DNA from: Sarocladium kiliense
Lineage: Eukaryota > Ascomycota > Sordariomycetes > Hypocreales > Sarocladiaceae
Assembly: GCA_030734395.1 (NCBI GenBank)
Contig: JAUZTG010000029.1
Location: 7,068,001-7,132,000 of the forward strand
Direction: 5' to 3'
Length of the DNA stretch: 64,000 nt
Shown: positions 55,210 through 64,000 of the stretch, piece after piece
How positions within the stretch are numbered: position 1 is the stretch's first letter
Layout of the letters: every line of letters starts with the position of its first letter
The notes under the pieces: generated by a model
What the model was told of the DNA's origin: nothing
Seen by the model: only the letters and a program-made list of their open reading frames with translations
The model's database searches: none
Position numbers and translations under genes: made by a program

Positions 55210-56649
55210 ATGTCCGATCCCGATAACTACACTATCGGTTGGATCTGCGCCATAAAGACGGAGTATGTTGCCGCACAGGTATTTCTCAACGACAAGCACG
55301 ACCCTCCGAGCTCTGTGTCATCAGGGGATACGAACGACTATACATTGGGTAGGCTTGGGCAGCATAACATCGTCATCGCAGCATTATGTGTTAGCGAGCC
55401 GTCGAATTTGGTATGGCGCGACGAACGGACGAAGGACCAAGATAATCCAGCAATTCACTATGGTCTGATTGCTTCAGCAAATCAGCTGATGAAAGACGCT
55501 TTGGTCCGGGATAGGCTTGCAACGGAGAAGGATGTTCTGTGCTTTGAAATGGAAGCGGCCGGGCTGATGAATCACTTTCCGTGTCTTGTCATTCGCGGTA
55601 TATGCGACTACTTGGACTCGCATAAGAATAAGGAGTGGCAAGAATATGCAGCAATGATGGCCGCTGCATACGCGAAAGACCTTTTGTCTCGGATCCCCCC
55701 TAATAGGATTGAGAATGAGAAGAGAATCAGTGATATTCGCTCAGGTTAGTTCAAGGCAGCATAGGAACAGGCTTCTAATAAACGCTGATTCTGTACAGGT
55801 ATGGCAGAAGTCCAAAGGGATACTGCGGATCGCGTTCGAATTGTGGAACGAAATATCCATTTTGCTACGCTGCGCCCTGTAGAAGGTGCCGCGTATGACT
55901 CCCATGACAATGAGCATAACGCGACGTGCATCAAAGACACACGCCGCGAGCTGCTGGAGGAGATCAACCATTGGGCCGACGACCCAACGACTCGCGACCA
56001 TATATACTGGCTTCAAGGAAAGGCCGGTACCGGCAAGTCAACAATCGCTCGTACCGTCGCCCATGACTTTGCTACCCGGGATCGTCTCGCGGCCAGCTTC
56101 TTCTTTAGAGGGACGAGTCCGACCGCAGCACTGCCGGGCGCTTCTTTACGACTATTGCTGCCCAACTCGTCCAAAGGCTGCCTGCGGTGGCTGTGCATGC
56201 GCGAAACGCCATTGAAGCCGACCCTCACATCGCCGCAAAGGCGCTCGGAGAGCAGTTCAGGAAGCTCATCCTGCAACCCAGTGCGAGCCGTCCCGCATGG
56301 CGTTTCCAGGACTTTGACGGTTGTGATTGATGCCCTCGATGAATGCAAGGGAGAACAAGACGTCACGACTATTATCAAGTTACTGCTGCAGAACGATGGT
56401 CCAAAGACAGCCCCCTTAAAGTTCTTCGTCACCAGCAGGTTTGAGCCCCCTATTCGCCTGGGATTCCAGGAGGGTCAAGGCAAATTCATAGAGTTCCCCC
56501 TTCACGGGATCCCGCAGCCTATAATCGAGCGGGATATTGAAACGTTTCTGAGGTATCGGTTAGAGCAAACTCAGCGCCGGTTTAGTCTCGCCTCCAGTTG
56601 GCCGGACCCAGTCAAGTTCCAACGACCTCGGGCTGACGGACACTTTTGA
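55210..56649 (+). pseudogene. nucleoside-phosphorylase / NACHT receptor, decayed
   Basis: Exon 1 (55210-55744) encodes the start (NYTIGWICAIKTEYVAAQ, GRLGQHNIVIAAL) and end (NPAIHYGLIASANQLMKD, CFEMEAAGLMNHFPCLVIRG) of a PNP_UDP phosphorylase-type sensor domain. About 145 central residues present in the stand-alone paralogue at 60616, including the Gly-rich phosphate site, are missing between them. A 54-bp intron leads to exon 2 with a NACHT NTPase: Walker A LQGKAGTGKS, Walker B LTVVIDALDEC and FFVTSRFEPPIR. Between Walker A and B the frame slips near 56145 and returns near 56290; the other frame reads RFFTTIAAQLVQRLPAVAV and AAKALGEQFRKLILQP. The end (SSWPDPVKFQRPRADGHF) is frameshifted and no repeat domain follows. 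These receptors are fungal innate-immunity type proteins; this copy is almost certainly inactive. Confidence 0.8.
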
Positions 56650-56859
56650 CACTTGAGTACAGCTGCAGCCTACCTTTAGGTAATTGCAGCACCTTCCTGC
56701 TACCCAACGTATAGGCCACCCCCTCTGCTACGTAGTCCTGGGCCGAGGATCACACGCAGGTTCGACAAGACCACAAAGGCGAGATGGAACCACGTCCCGG
56801 TAGCGTTCTAGGCCCTCTTGGCGCACAACCTAATGTACGGGGCGCCATCGAGCCTGCTC

Positions 56860-57600
56860 TAATCTGCCGACCCTCCTCTCCAGTCGTCAAGTGGCCCACC
56901 CAAATGCAAGTCGGAGTGCCTGGGAGCCAACGTCTGAGATACCTCAGTACTGTTGTGTCCTGTGATATCTTGCATTGCGGTGTGCTGCTGTGTACCTACT
57001 ATTGCGCCACCGCCGTCGAGGGTTTTCGGGGGTGCCTCCTGGTTTTCCATTCTTATCATCTCGCCCAAGAGACAAACATTGGGCTTCCAACCGCAATTCA
57101 AGCGATAGCTGGCCCGCTGGCTTTCCGTCCTATCCTGTCCTGTCGTGTTCCTCTCGAGTCAGGTGCACATTATCAAGTCATCGGCCTTCTGGCATGGTCC
57201 GTGGAATCCGGAACTCTTCGGTTGTAGAGGAAGTGCTTGAGTCCAAACCTGTCGGTGCGCGTCCGCACCAGGATGGCGCTATGTCTCTTGCTCAACCCCT
57301 CGCGTAGTTGCAAGGTCCTCTTTGTTGGACGCGGTGTGTATTGGACAGTGGTTCTACCCCCTTGTTTCTGCCTTTCATACCGTCTCCCATACCTTGTTTG
57401 CCTCCTTGTGTGCCCATCTTGCGAGTGTGGCCTGGGGACAAGAGCTGTGGCGGCTGTTCTGCCATCGGGCCTACATTGCTATCCTCGCGCCATCCCGTAG
57501 CATCATTCGCTGCTTTGTCCGCTGCTCTGTTGTTCGACCACTCTGCGTATCCCAATGCACATCCAGGGATCAACATTTCGCAATCTGGCATTTCTCACTT
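56860..57600 (-). mobile_element. LINE (Tad-like) 3' fragment: RNase H and C-terminal end
   Basis: The minus strand reads NNRAADKAANDATGWR, the end of a LINE RNase H domain (normally GNE.AD..AK.A). In a shifted frame it then reads LSKRHSAILVRTRTDRFGL and KHFLYNRRVPDS, the conserved segment between RNase H and the terminal zinc knuckle of Tad-type elements. Stops and frameshifts interrupt it, and reverse transcriptase and endonuclease are absent. Its 5' edge abuts the PD-(D/E)XK gene. Confidence 0.6.
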
Positions 57601-57621
57601 TTGATACTGATCTTCGATCGA

Positions 57622-59222
57622 ATTGAGTCCTGGATTGCAAGCGTTGAGGATCCAGACTGGTACGAAGAAGGTCCCATTACGTGCGATTGCACCCCTTGCT
57701 TTAGCTCCTACCACGCCTCCTTAAATCTTCGCGATCAAAACGATCAGTCCCAGCCCTCAATCCAACCACAGACTCAGAAACGAGGCTTTTCAGTTGAGAG
57801 CGACGACAGCGACGGCATTCGAAAGCGTGTCCGTCTGGGCACAAATATCTCAACCATCATCCCCGGCCCAGTAACACCGTCCATCTCGGGGGCAAGCAAG
57901 AGGTCAGCAGACGAGAGAACGGATGAGCTTGCTGAGGAAAGACCAAGCCATCCGCGGAAGCGTCGCCGTCCGCGATCCGACTCGAACCAACTCATGAACA
58001 GAGCAGTGCATCTCAGCAACATGAACCCTCCGGTTATCCCTGTTGGGCTGCAGACGCCGTCGCATGATGACATTGTGGGCCTTCACCTCAAACTCTCTGA
58101 GTTCGTCGAGTGCAGGACCTCAATCATGCCCGGCTGCCTTCGCCCAGAAATCGAAAGACTTCTGAGGAGCCAGAAGAACGCCTTAGCGCCGTCCCTTTGC
58201 TATTACTCCTGCACAGATATAAAAGAGGCCCAACAAGAGCTGCAGGCCATATGCGAGATCGTGGACATGAATGAGGACTCGAAGACACGAAAACGCCACG
58301 GGAATGGCTGGAATAACTTTGTGCACACTCCGCTTCTCAATCTTGCGGCGCCTTTGGCAAACCCGACTATGTCGCAAACGCTAAGCGCCATTCTCAGGGG
58401 CGACGATCCGGCCATTATCAACAGAACACCTCCACCTATTCAGTTCGATGCGAGCCCACGATGTCAGCTACGATTATGTTCGACTGGATCCCCCGCCTCC
58501 AGGGCTCCTCATCAGCGGAACCAACCCTCGCTTGCTCCGTCACGAGCGGGCGGTCACTGCTAAGCAGTAACTCCTCAGTCGTCTCAGACCGAAGCATCCC
58601 TGAGCAGTACCAGCATACACGTGTCGAGAGTAATAAGGTCGACTACGTGTTTGCGTTGGACCTTGCTGCAGACGACCCTTTGCAGACAGTCACCGAGGAG
58701 CTTCTCCTTCGCGAGATGAACATCCATATTGTCCAGGACGTGGCTAAGGGCTTGCCTCCTCACCTGAACCAGACTGCCTACAAGGCTGTGAGGAATAGCC
58801 TGATCGCGGTATCCATTGAGGCAAAGCAGGACACGGTCTCAGGACATCCTTTGGCGCGGCTCGGAATCTGGGTGGCAGCCTGGCACATCCGAATGAAAAA
58901 ACTTCGATTTGACCGCGGCTTACAAGTTCCCAGCATCCCGATCACTGTTGCCTCAATAACAGAGCCCTCTTCCGTTGCACCACTTCATCCAGCACGCCTG
59001 GTCTCATTGCCGTTGATCCTGACCGATGGCGCGACGTGGCAGATATACTATGCTTGTGACTGCGGTGACCACATCGAGATATCGGGGCCGTTCCAGCTTG
59101 GGAGCACTCTGACCCTCGCCAGCACGTACCAGCTCCTAGCGTGCCTCCGAGCTATTAAGGAATGGGTTAAGGTGACGTTCTATAAGGAGATGAGACGCTG
59201 GTTCCATTGCAATGAGGAATAA
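57622..59222 (+). CDS. PD-(D/E)XK nuclease-like protein, 5' end unresolved
   Basis: Two exons (to 58462 and from 58579) over a 117-bp intron with GTCAGC...CTCAG ends, phase 1, give about 494 residues. It starts with IESWIASVEDPDW, as the fungal PDDEXK-like family does, then a disordered basic tract with KRVRL and RKRRRPRS nuclear signals. A helical middle follows (DIKEAQQELQAICEIV, NNFVHTPLLNLA). The C-terminal domain reads VESNKVDYVFALDL, LIAVSIEAKQ (the E-x-K pair of the active site), LGIWVAAWHIRM, WQIYYACDCGDHIEISG and LLACLRAIKEWVK. The family is common in fungi; its function is unproven and may be nucleic-acid cleavage. No ATG is available in frame close to IESW: the frame extends upstream only into LINE sequence, so the start was probably lost to that insertion or lies in an unseen exon. 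Confidence 0.7.
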
Positions 59223-60615
59223 AGAGCATTTATCTTGATGCTTGTAATGAGCAAACGGAACTTTATGTAGCATTATTTGATATACTTGTCTGATCCAGGC
59301 GCAATCATGTAACCAGTCACGAACAGCACCTGATCGGAAATTGTTGCCCTGGTGGTCATTGGCTCATAGATGGACTTCCTCGGTAAGCGGCCCTCTGTTC
59401 TTTTCCAACCTTGGCAAGCCAACTTGGGAGCTTCGTGAGTGATGCTGAGATACCTCGGACTCCCGAATCGCCGGGCATCGTTCGCTGATATTGCTTAAAT
59501 GCAGGTCAAAGCGATCGCCCGATGACTTTCCCCGCACCCAAAGAGCACCCCACAAGATGCACCGCGGTTCACGTGATGACGTGATCCGCGGAATGGTGGG
59601 GCTGGATCGGAATGGTGTGGAGAGGGCAGGATCTCGCAATCAAACAGGCTCCGACAGAATCGGGATCATAGGTGGTTCCTCTCAGATCAAGAGCTAAGAG
59701 GGCAGGTGTTTGGTGTTCCCGAGGAAGATCTGTGAGCTTAGACCTAGTATTACGAGCACTGTTACCCCGGTCTCAAAGCCAAGTATCACCCATGCGCGTT
59801 CCCGAAGAAGTCCATTCCTGATTCGCGAATCGCCAGATAACTTTCGAGTGCGTCGCTCCTGGGACGTGCTGACTGTTTCACCGTCGCCATCGAGACATCC
59901 GTTGCTCTGACCGCTGTGCCCTGGCCCTAAGGTATCATGTTAGTCGCTCTAGGGACGTTTTGGGTGTTCACAATCTATATCGAGCTCCCAATCGAAATGC
60001 AGTTGGACTGTCGCAAGCCCGTTCCCCAGCATGAGATGCTTCAGCAAAGCCCTCAAAGTCCACTCTGGAACGTTGCGGTACCGCCAATGAGGCCAGTCTG
60101 AGGTCCTGACGGTGGTGTAATTGGGTCGGGTGTACTGACTGGTTCCGCTAAGTAACTACCCCACCTACGCGCCTGACCCGATGTGAGGAGCTTGGGGTGC
60201 GGGGTTACCGCTCCCACGACGATGGCTTCGCAACCCCACTCTCCCAGACACGCTCCCTTTCCCTTGCGCCATCAAATGCAACCCAGCCCGCTAAGAACAT
60301 GGTCGAGGCCCATATTCACGGCCTATAGTATAACACATTAATATTCACTGGTAAAAAGGCTGGGAGAAACTAACATTTGTAGCAGTAAAGCTTGATAACG
60401 TTATCATGATCATAAAGTGCTCTTCGTGACTGAAAAGCAATATCCGAGTCTTGCGTATGCGCGACCTGGTGTTTTCCTCTATTCAGGACTTCCGGTGACG
60501 GCATTAATTCAGGACCACCTCTATAGGATATAAAATCTGTTTTTAGTTAGTTCCAATGCTAAGAATGATAGCCATTCACTATGGGTGGGTTACATCGTGA
60601 CATCAACAGGAAGGT
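59223..60615. other. intergenic, nothing recognised
   Basis: Short frames on both strands show no domain. The 60300-60600 part is AT-rich. Confidence 0.4.
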
Positions 60616-61602
60616 TTACGCACCAGTAGACAGGGACGGCACCCAATACTCCAAAAAAGCCTTCGCACATGCTGCCGCTGTTGCAGAAGCATACCTCTGC
60701 CACTTCTTCGTCTTGTGGCTGTCTGCATAGTCGCTAGCGCCTTTGATCACAACGCACGGGAAGGTATCCCACATTCCTGCGCTCTCCATCTCAAAACCAA
60801 CAACGCCATCGCGGCGCGCAATTTCGTCCCGATCTTGTCCAGACCTCATTACCGTATCTCCAGACGCAATCAACCCGAAGTGAATCGCTGGTTGCGGCAC
60901 GCCTTGGTCGAAGCGACGCCGCAGGATAAGGTCTCCGTCGCACCTACACTCTTCACAGGTCTGTCCGTCTATTTTGTGACGATATTTCGACTCGAACAGT
61001 CTGTCTTGTGCGATACCTGGATACTCTGCCTCTAATTCCGTCTCCTTCTGCAGCCCTGTTAGATGTCCAACAAGCTTGCTTTGTAGCTTCTTTCGGTCCT
61101 GCAAACTACCTAGCTTCTCCAATAACGCACGGATTTCCATGTTAGGTCTGCCTAACGAGTCTTGAAGCGTGTCCCTGCCCTCAAATTGCTCTGGAAGCTG
61201 CCGTCGTAAGTCGTACTGGATTACACCCGTACTTAAGACAATATCGCCAAGAACGATCTCGGTCTTTCCATCAGGCATAATAGGCACAACACCACACACT
61301 CCAACAATAAGAGCCAGCTTCACATTGGAGAAACTTCTTCGGCAGTTCGAGGCCACCGCCGCGGCAGTAGCCTTCCCCATGTTAGGCAAATGGGCAAGCA
61401 CAACATTGTGACGGCCGACAAGTCCGGTAGAGTAGGCATTAGGATCCCCTGGCGCCTTGTCGTAAGGTCGTCCATCGTCTTCCCAATCGTGGTCGAAGAG
61501 CTCTCGAACGGCCTCTGCTTCGATTCGAAGAGCACAGAGGATGGCAATTTCGAAGTTGCCGCGAGATGCTGGCCGCGCTCGGTTCATAATGTTTCCTAGC
61601 AA
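60616..61602 (-). CDS. stand-alone nucleoside phosphorylase (PNP_UDP_1) family protein
   Basis: A single exon of 328 residues consisting of one complete PNP_UDP-type domain: FEIAILCALRIEAEAV at the start, VGRHNVVLAHLP, the Gly-rich ALIVGVCGVVP loop, GDIVLSTGVIQYDL, PAIHFGLIASGDTVM and VVGFEMESAGMWDTFPCVVI, ending with ASDYADSHKTKKWQRYAS. A CEECRCDG insertion in the middle adds cysteines. Enzymes of this family cleave nucleosides with phosphate, and in fungi the same domain forms the sensor part of many NACHT and NB-ARC receptors. No NTPase follows it here, so it is either a free enzyme or a receptor-derived single domain. The Glu-Met-Glu and Asp residues of the nucleoside site are retained. 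Confidence 0.85.
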   Translation of the reverse strand: MLGNIMNRARPASRGNFEIAILCALRIEAEAVRELFDHDWEDDGRPYDKAPGDPNAYSTGLVGRHNVVLAHLPNMGKATAAAVASNCRRSFSNVKLALIVGVCGVVPIMPDGKTEIVLGDIVLSTGVIQYDLRRQLPEQFEGRDTLQDSLGRPNMEIRALLEKLGSLQDRKKLQSKLVGHLTGLQKETELEAEYPGIAQDRLFESKYRHKIDGQTCEECRCDGDLILRRRFDQGVPQPAIHFGLIASGDTVMRSGQDRDEIARRDGVVGFEMESAGMWDTFPCVVIKGASDYADSHKTKKWQRYASATAAACAKAFLEYWVPSLSTGA

Positions 61603-61915
61603 CTAGAGTGGTTTAAATCGCAGTCCAAAACTGATAAGTTATGTCAATTGGGGGCCGAGAGAAGCCTAGCAGAGACTAGGCAGGAGCGGGGTTGATGATT
61701 CCAAGCCTCATGAGGCGTTGTGCCACACTCCGCTGCGGCCGGGCTCTTTCAAGATATTAAACACGACCCTAACCCTGGAATGCGGCTGGCCATCCGTTTT
61801 CCTTCCCACGCACGCGACTACCCTACTCTCGCTCTAGACTGTTCGCGCCATTCACTTCACGACTCAGCATCTTGACTTTGCTTGTTACCGCCACAAGTTC
61901 CGACTGCCGAGCAAG

Positions 61916-63152
61916 ATGGAAAGACGACTTCGGCCGTTAGCTTCTGCTCCTTCGATTGACAGACGGCTCGAGGGCCAAGAGGATTCGCTTCTCAAGTCGC
62001 AAGTGTTGTTGCAGAAACGCCCTCGTATCGGGGTCACTGCGGCCTGTGAACATTGTAGACAGAAGAAGTCGAGGGTCAGTTAGCAGGCTTTGCTCGTCGT
62101 CACGAGCTTTGCTACCTTCCAGATCAACACCAAGTGAACTCTCTGACCTCCCCTCAGTGCGACGGGCAAAGACCCTTGTGTGGACGGTGCCGATTCGAGG
62201 AGGTTGAGTGCTCGTACAGCACGGCACAAGGAGAGACGCATCAGACAGCGCGCAAACGGAGATACGAAGAAGTAATGGAGGAGAATCGGGCGCTCCGAGA
62301 GTTGTTCACTCTGATCCACGAACGGCCGAGGATGGAAGCAAACCAGATATGTGAATGCATACGGGCAAGCAAGGATCCTCTGAAGGTGCTACAGCTCGTC
62401 AAGCAGGCTGATCCGCTGCTGACGATATAGCACGTAGCACGTCGCCACCGGGTCTGCCTGGGAATTGAGAAGGGCTAGAACCAATAATGGCAGCACGATC
62501 GTGGCACCTATGATGAAAGGCTCCGAGCAGTCGAAAGCCACTTGGACCTGGACAATCCCGACCCAATGATCGAACCTACCACCGATGATCTTAGCCACAG
62601 AGCACCCTTGCCGATGGCCACTACACTGGCCGCTGCTCACAACTCATCAAGATCACGGTCGAGATCGCTTCTCCTGAAACCAGAATCCAAAGCTCTCTAT
62701 CACTCCCCGAGTCACATGTCGAGGAACGTGCTTTCCGCCTCGCGATCGAGGATCTCATCTGGGGTGACGCAAAGGCTGATAACATCTTGATCGATAACGC
62801 TCTACCGCATGGTCCCGGCTGCATCTGGAAATGCGCGATGATGCGTCGTTTACGCACTCTGGCATTGTCAACATCACAACAAACAGCAAAGACATTTACC
62901 CAAGAGAAGTTGCAAAAGTGCCTCAATGCAATCATTCAGAGGAAATAAAGGTACGTGGGCAATTTATGCCTGAGACCAGAGCTGGTCGCATTCGAAGCTC
63001 GCAGGAATGGCCTTCACGAGGCTGGATGAGATGTAATGGCCATTAACCTTCAAGACTGCCGCCCATTCGGAGCCATCAATGCTGTATTAGAAGCCAGCCT
63101 CACGTGCGAGGAGATGGCCACCAGCATCGCTTTACAAGCTGGAGTTCACTGA
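61916..63152 (+). pseudogene. Zn2Cys6 transcription factor, disrupted after the DNA-binding domain
   Basis: Exon 1 (61916-62074) and exon 2 (from 62158) join over an 83-bp intron inside the zinc cluster: CEHCRQKKSR | CDGQRPLCGRCRFEEVEC, six Cys with normal spacing. A coiled-coil-like segment follows (RKRRYEEVMEENRALRELF), then a TAG at 62428. Beyond it, protein-like stretches continue in changing frames: VESHLDLDNPDPMIEP, then HVEERAFRLAIEDLIWGD, then NLQDCRPFGAINAVLEAS to about 63152. A truncated 143-residue protein with only the DNA-binding part could still be made. The downstream similarity between frames argues for a frameshifted longer factor. Confidence 0.65.
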
Positions 63153-63676
63153 AATAACGAGCAAAGTACGGAATACCACTCTTCCCAGCTTCGCTGAGCC
63201 GCCACTCTTCGTGATCGTTGTCCTTGCCAGAGATGCTTGACACAGTAGGCAACAGACCGTTGTTTCCAAGCCAATAACTATTGGTATGAGGCCATTATTC
63301 CCCGCAGTCTTTCCCGAACGGACGGGAGTATTTGCTGGCACAGCCAGAGGCTGGAGTGACGAGAAGCAGAGATCGAGACAGTAATGCAATGCTTGAAGAG
63401 CTACACTTTATCACAGGCATCTTTCCAGGACGAGACTTGGGGCATGTTTACTGTGGGTTGGAAATGTGGCTGAAAGTACATACGCCCATCCCTTTGTCCA
63501 AAGTCGAAGCGAAGGCACCTCATCGCATTACATGATCACACAACAAAAAGTCCGCAACAGAATAGCCTCGAGCAGCAGAATGAATTGTCATGAGCCAAAA
63601 TAATCGTTGGAATTTTTTTTCCTCTTTAGATTCTGCATCAGGTTAGCCCCTGGATTGCGTGACTTATGAGGATGTC
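63153..63676. other. intergenic, nothing recognised
   Basis: No gene supported. Confidence 0.35.
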
Positions 63677-64000
63677 TGTTACAAACGTAACTAACGCAGG
63701 CCTACAGGATGGGCCGCTCAGCGTACGACACCACGGACAAGCTACATGTATGGGGACCCGGAGCAAGGAAAGGATCACGTGACAAGTCACGTGACATGAG
63801 GGATCACTCCGCCAAGCAAGGTGATCCCAAGGGGATCACCAAGGATCGCGAGGTGATCCAGGGCGATCCAAACAACACCACAGTAGTATATAAGAAATAG
63901 CTAGAGACCAGAGTCCAACACGGAGGACTAGTTCCTCAGTGTTCAATCTAAGCATTCTACCACAATTGAATGGGAGCAATACCTCCTGACGATTACCTGT
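63677..64000 (+). repeat. possible start of an LTR (runs off the window)
   Basis: Begins TGTTACAAACG, as fungal LTRs often do, contains two CACGTGAC words and several GGTGATCC/GGATCACC words, then a TATA-like AGTATATAAG near 63887. No second LTR, primer site or polyprotein is inside the window, so this rests on composition alone. Confidence 0.3.

Noticed and set aside
57322..57621. upstream 100 codons of the frame leading into the nuclease-like gene
   Set aside because: They are antisense to the LINE RNase H fragment and do not resemble the family's N-terminus.
1..64000. CRISPR arrays, bacterial operons, ribosome-binding sites or attachment sites
   Set aside because: The window is eukaryotic (spliced genes, fungal families); no short regularly spaced repeats were seen.
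1..64000. tRNA and rRNA genes
   Set aside because: No segment with recognisable tRNA A/B boxes and cloverleaf or rRNA core sequence was noticed by eye; a covariance-model scan would be decisive.

Overview
The window is fungal nuclear DNA from a filamentous ascomycete (Pezizomycotina). Supporting signs are short GT-AG (and a few GC-AG) introns of about 44-118 bp, a conidiation protein (con-10), a NACHT-WD40 NOD-like receptor, a Zn2Cys6 factor, a BCS1-like ATPase, fungal MULE (Hop-like) and pogo/Fot1-like DNA transposons, a Tad-like LINE scrap, and nonsense changes of the CAG-to-TAG type expected from RIP. The species cannot be named from this sequence. The mix of intact host genes, broken paralogues and transposons looks like an accessory or fast-evolving compartment.

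Layout. 1-6 kb: small doubtful genes, a frameshifted SKP1/F-box fusion and a scrap of a WD40 gene. 6.0-8.2 kb: a four-exon gene joining an RNF126-like RING-H2 ubiquitin ligase to an NB-ARC NTPase, an unusual receptor architecture that stops inside its ARC region. 8.5-13.6 kb: a MULE element with a pogo element nested inside one of its terminal inverted repeats. 14.0-19.6 kb: a truncated STAND pseudogene facing a 1506-residue NACHT-WD40 receptor with 12 near-identical repeats. 20.5-21.3 kb: a seven-helix membrane protein. 24.9-30 kb: a BCS1-like pseudogene and a complete 3.55-kb MULE with a 964-residue transposase. 30-40 kb: two small conidiation/stress-type genes, a phosphatidylserine decarboxylase family gene and a secreted SGNH esterase with fibronectin-III-like modules. 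41-51.5 kb: a duplicated membrane-protein gene (one broken, one intact) with a phosphosulfolactate synthase (ComA) gene and a second, decayed MULE between the copies. 52.6-64 kb: another membrane protein, a decayed nucleoside-phosphorylase/NACHT receptor, a LINE 3' fragment abutting a PD-(D/E)XK nuclease-like gene, a stand-alone nucleoside phosphorylase, a broken Zn2Cys6 factor and a probable LTR start.

How the parts fit. Four receptor-type NTPases or their remains (RING-NB-ARC, STAND pseudogene, NACHT-WD40, phosphorylase-NACHT) and a stand-alone phosphorylase share 64 kb with SKP1/F-box, RING and PD-(D/E)XK genes. Such NTPases are known in fungi for non-self recognition and programmed cell death. 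The RING-NB-ARC gene is the best candidate for an undescribed system, because it would couple NTPase-controlled oligomerisation directly to ubiquitin ligation. All exon joins given here were worked out by eye from splice motifs and frame, and are not supported by transcripts.
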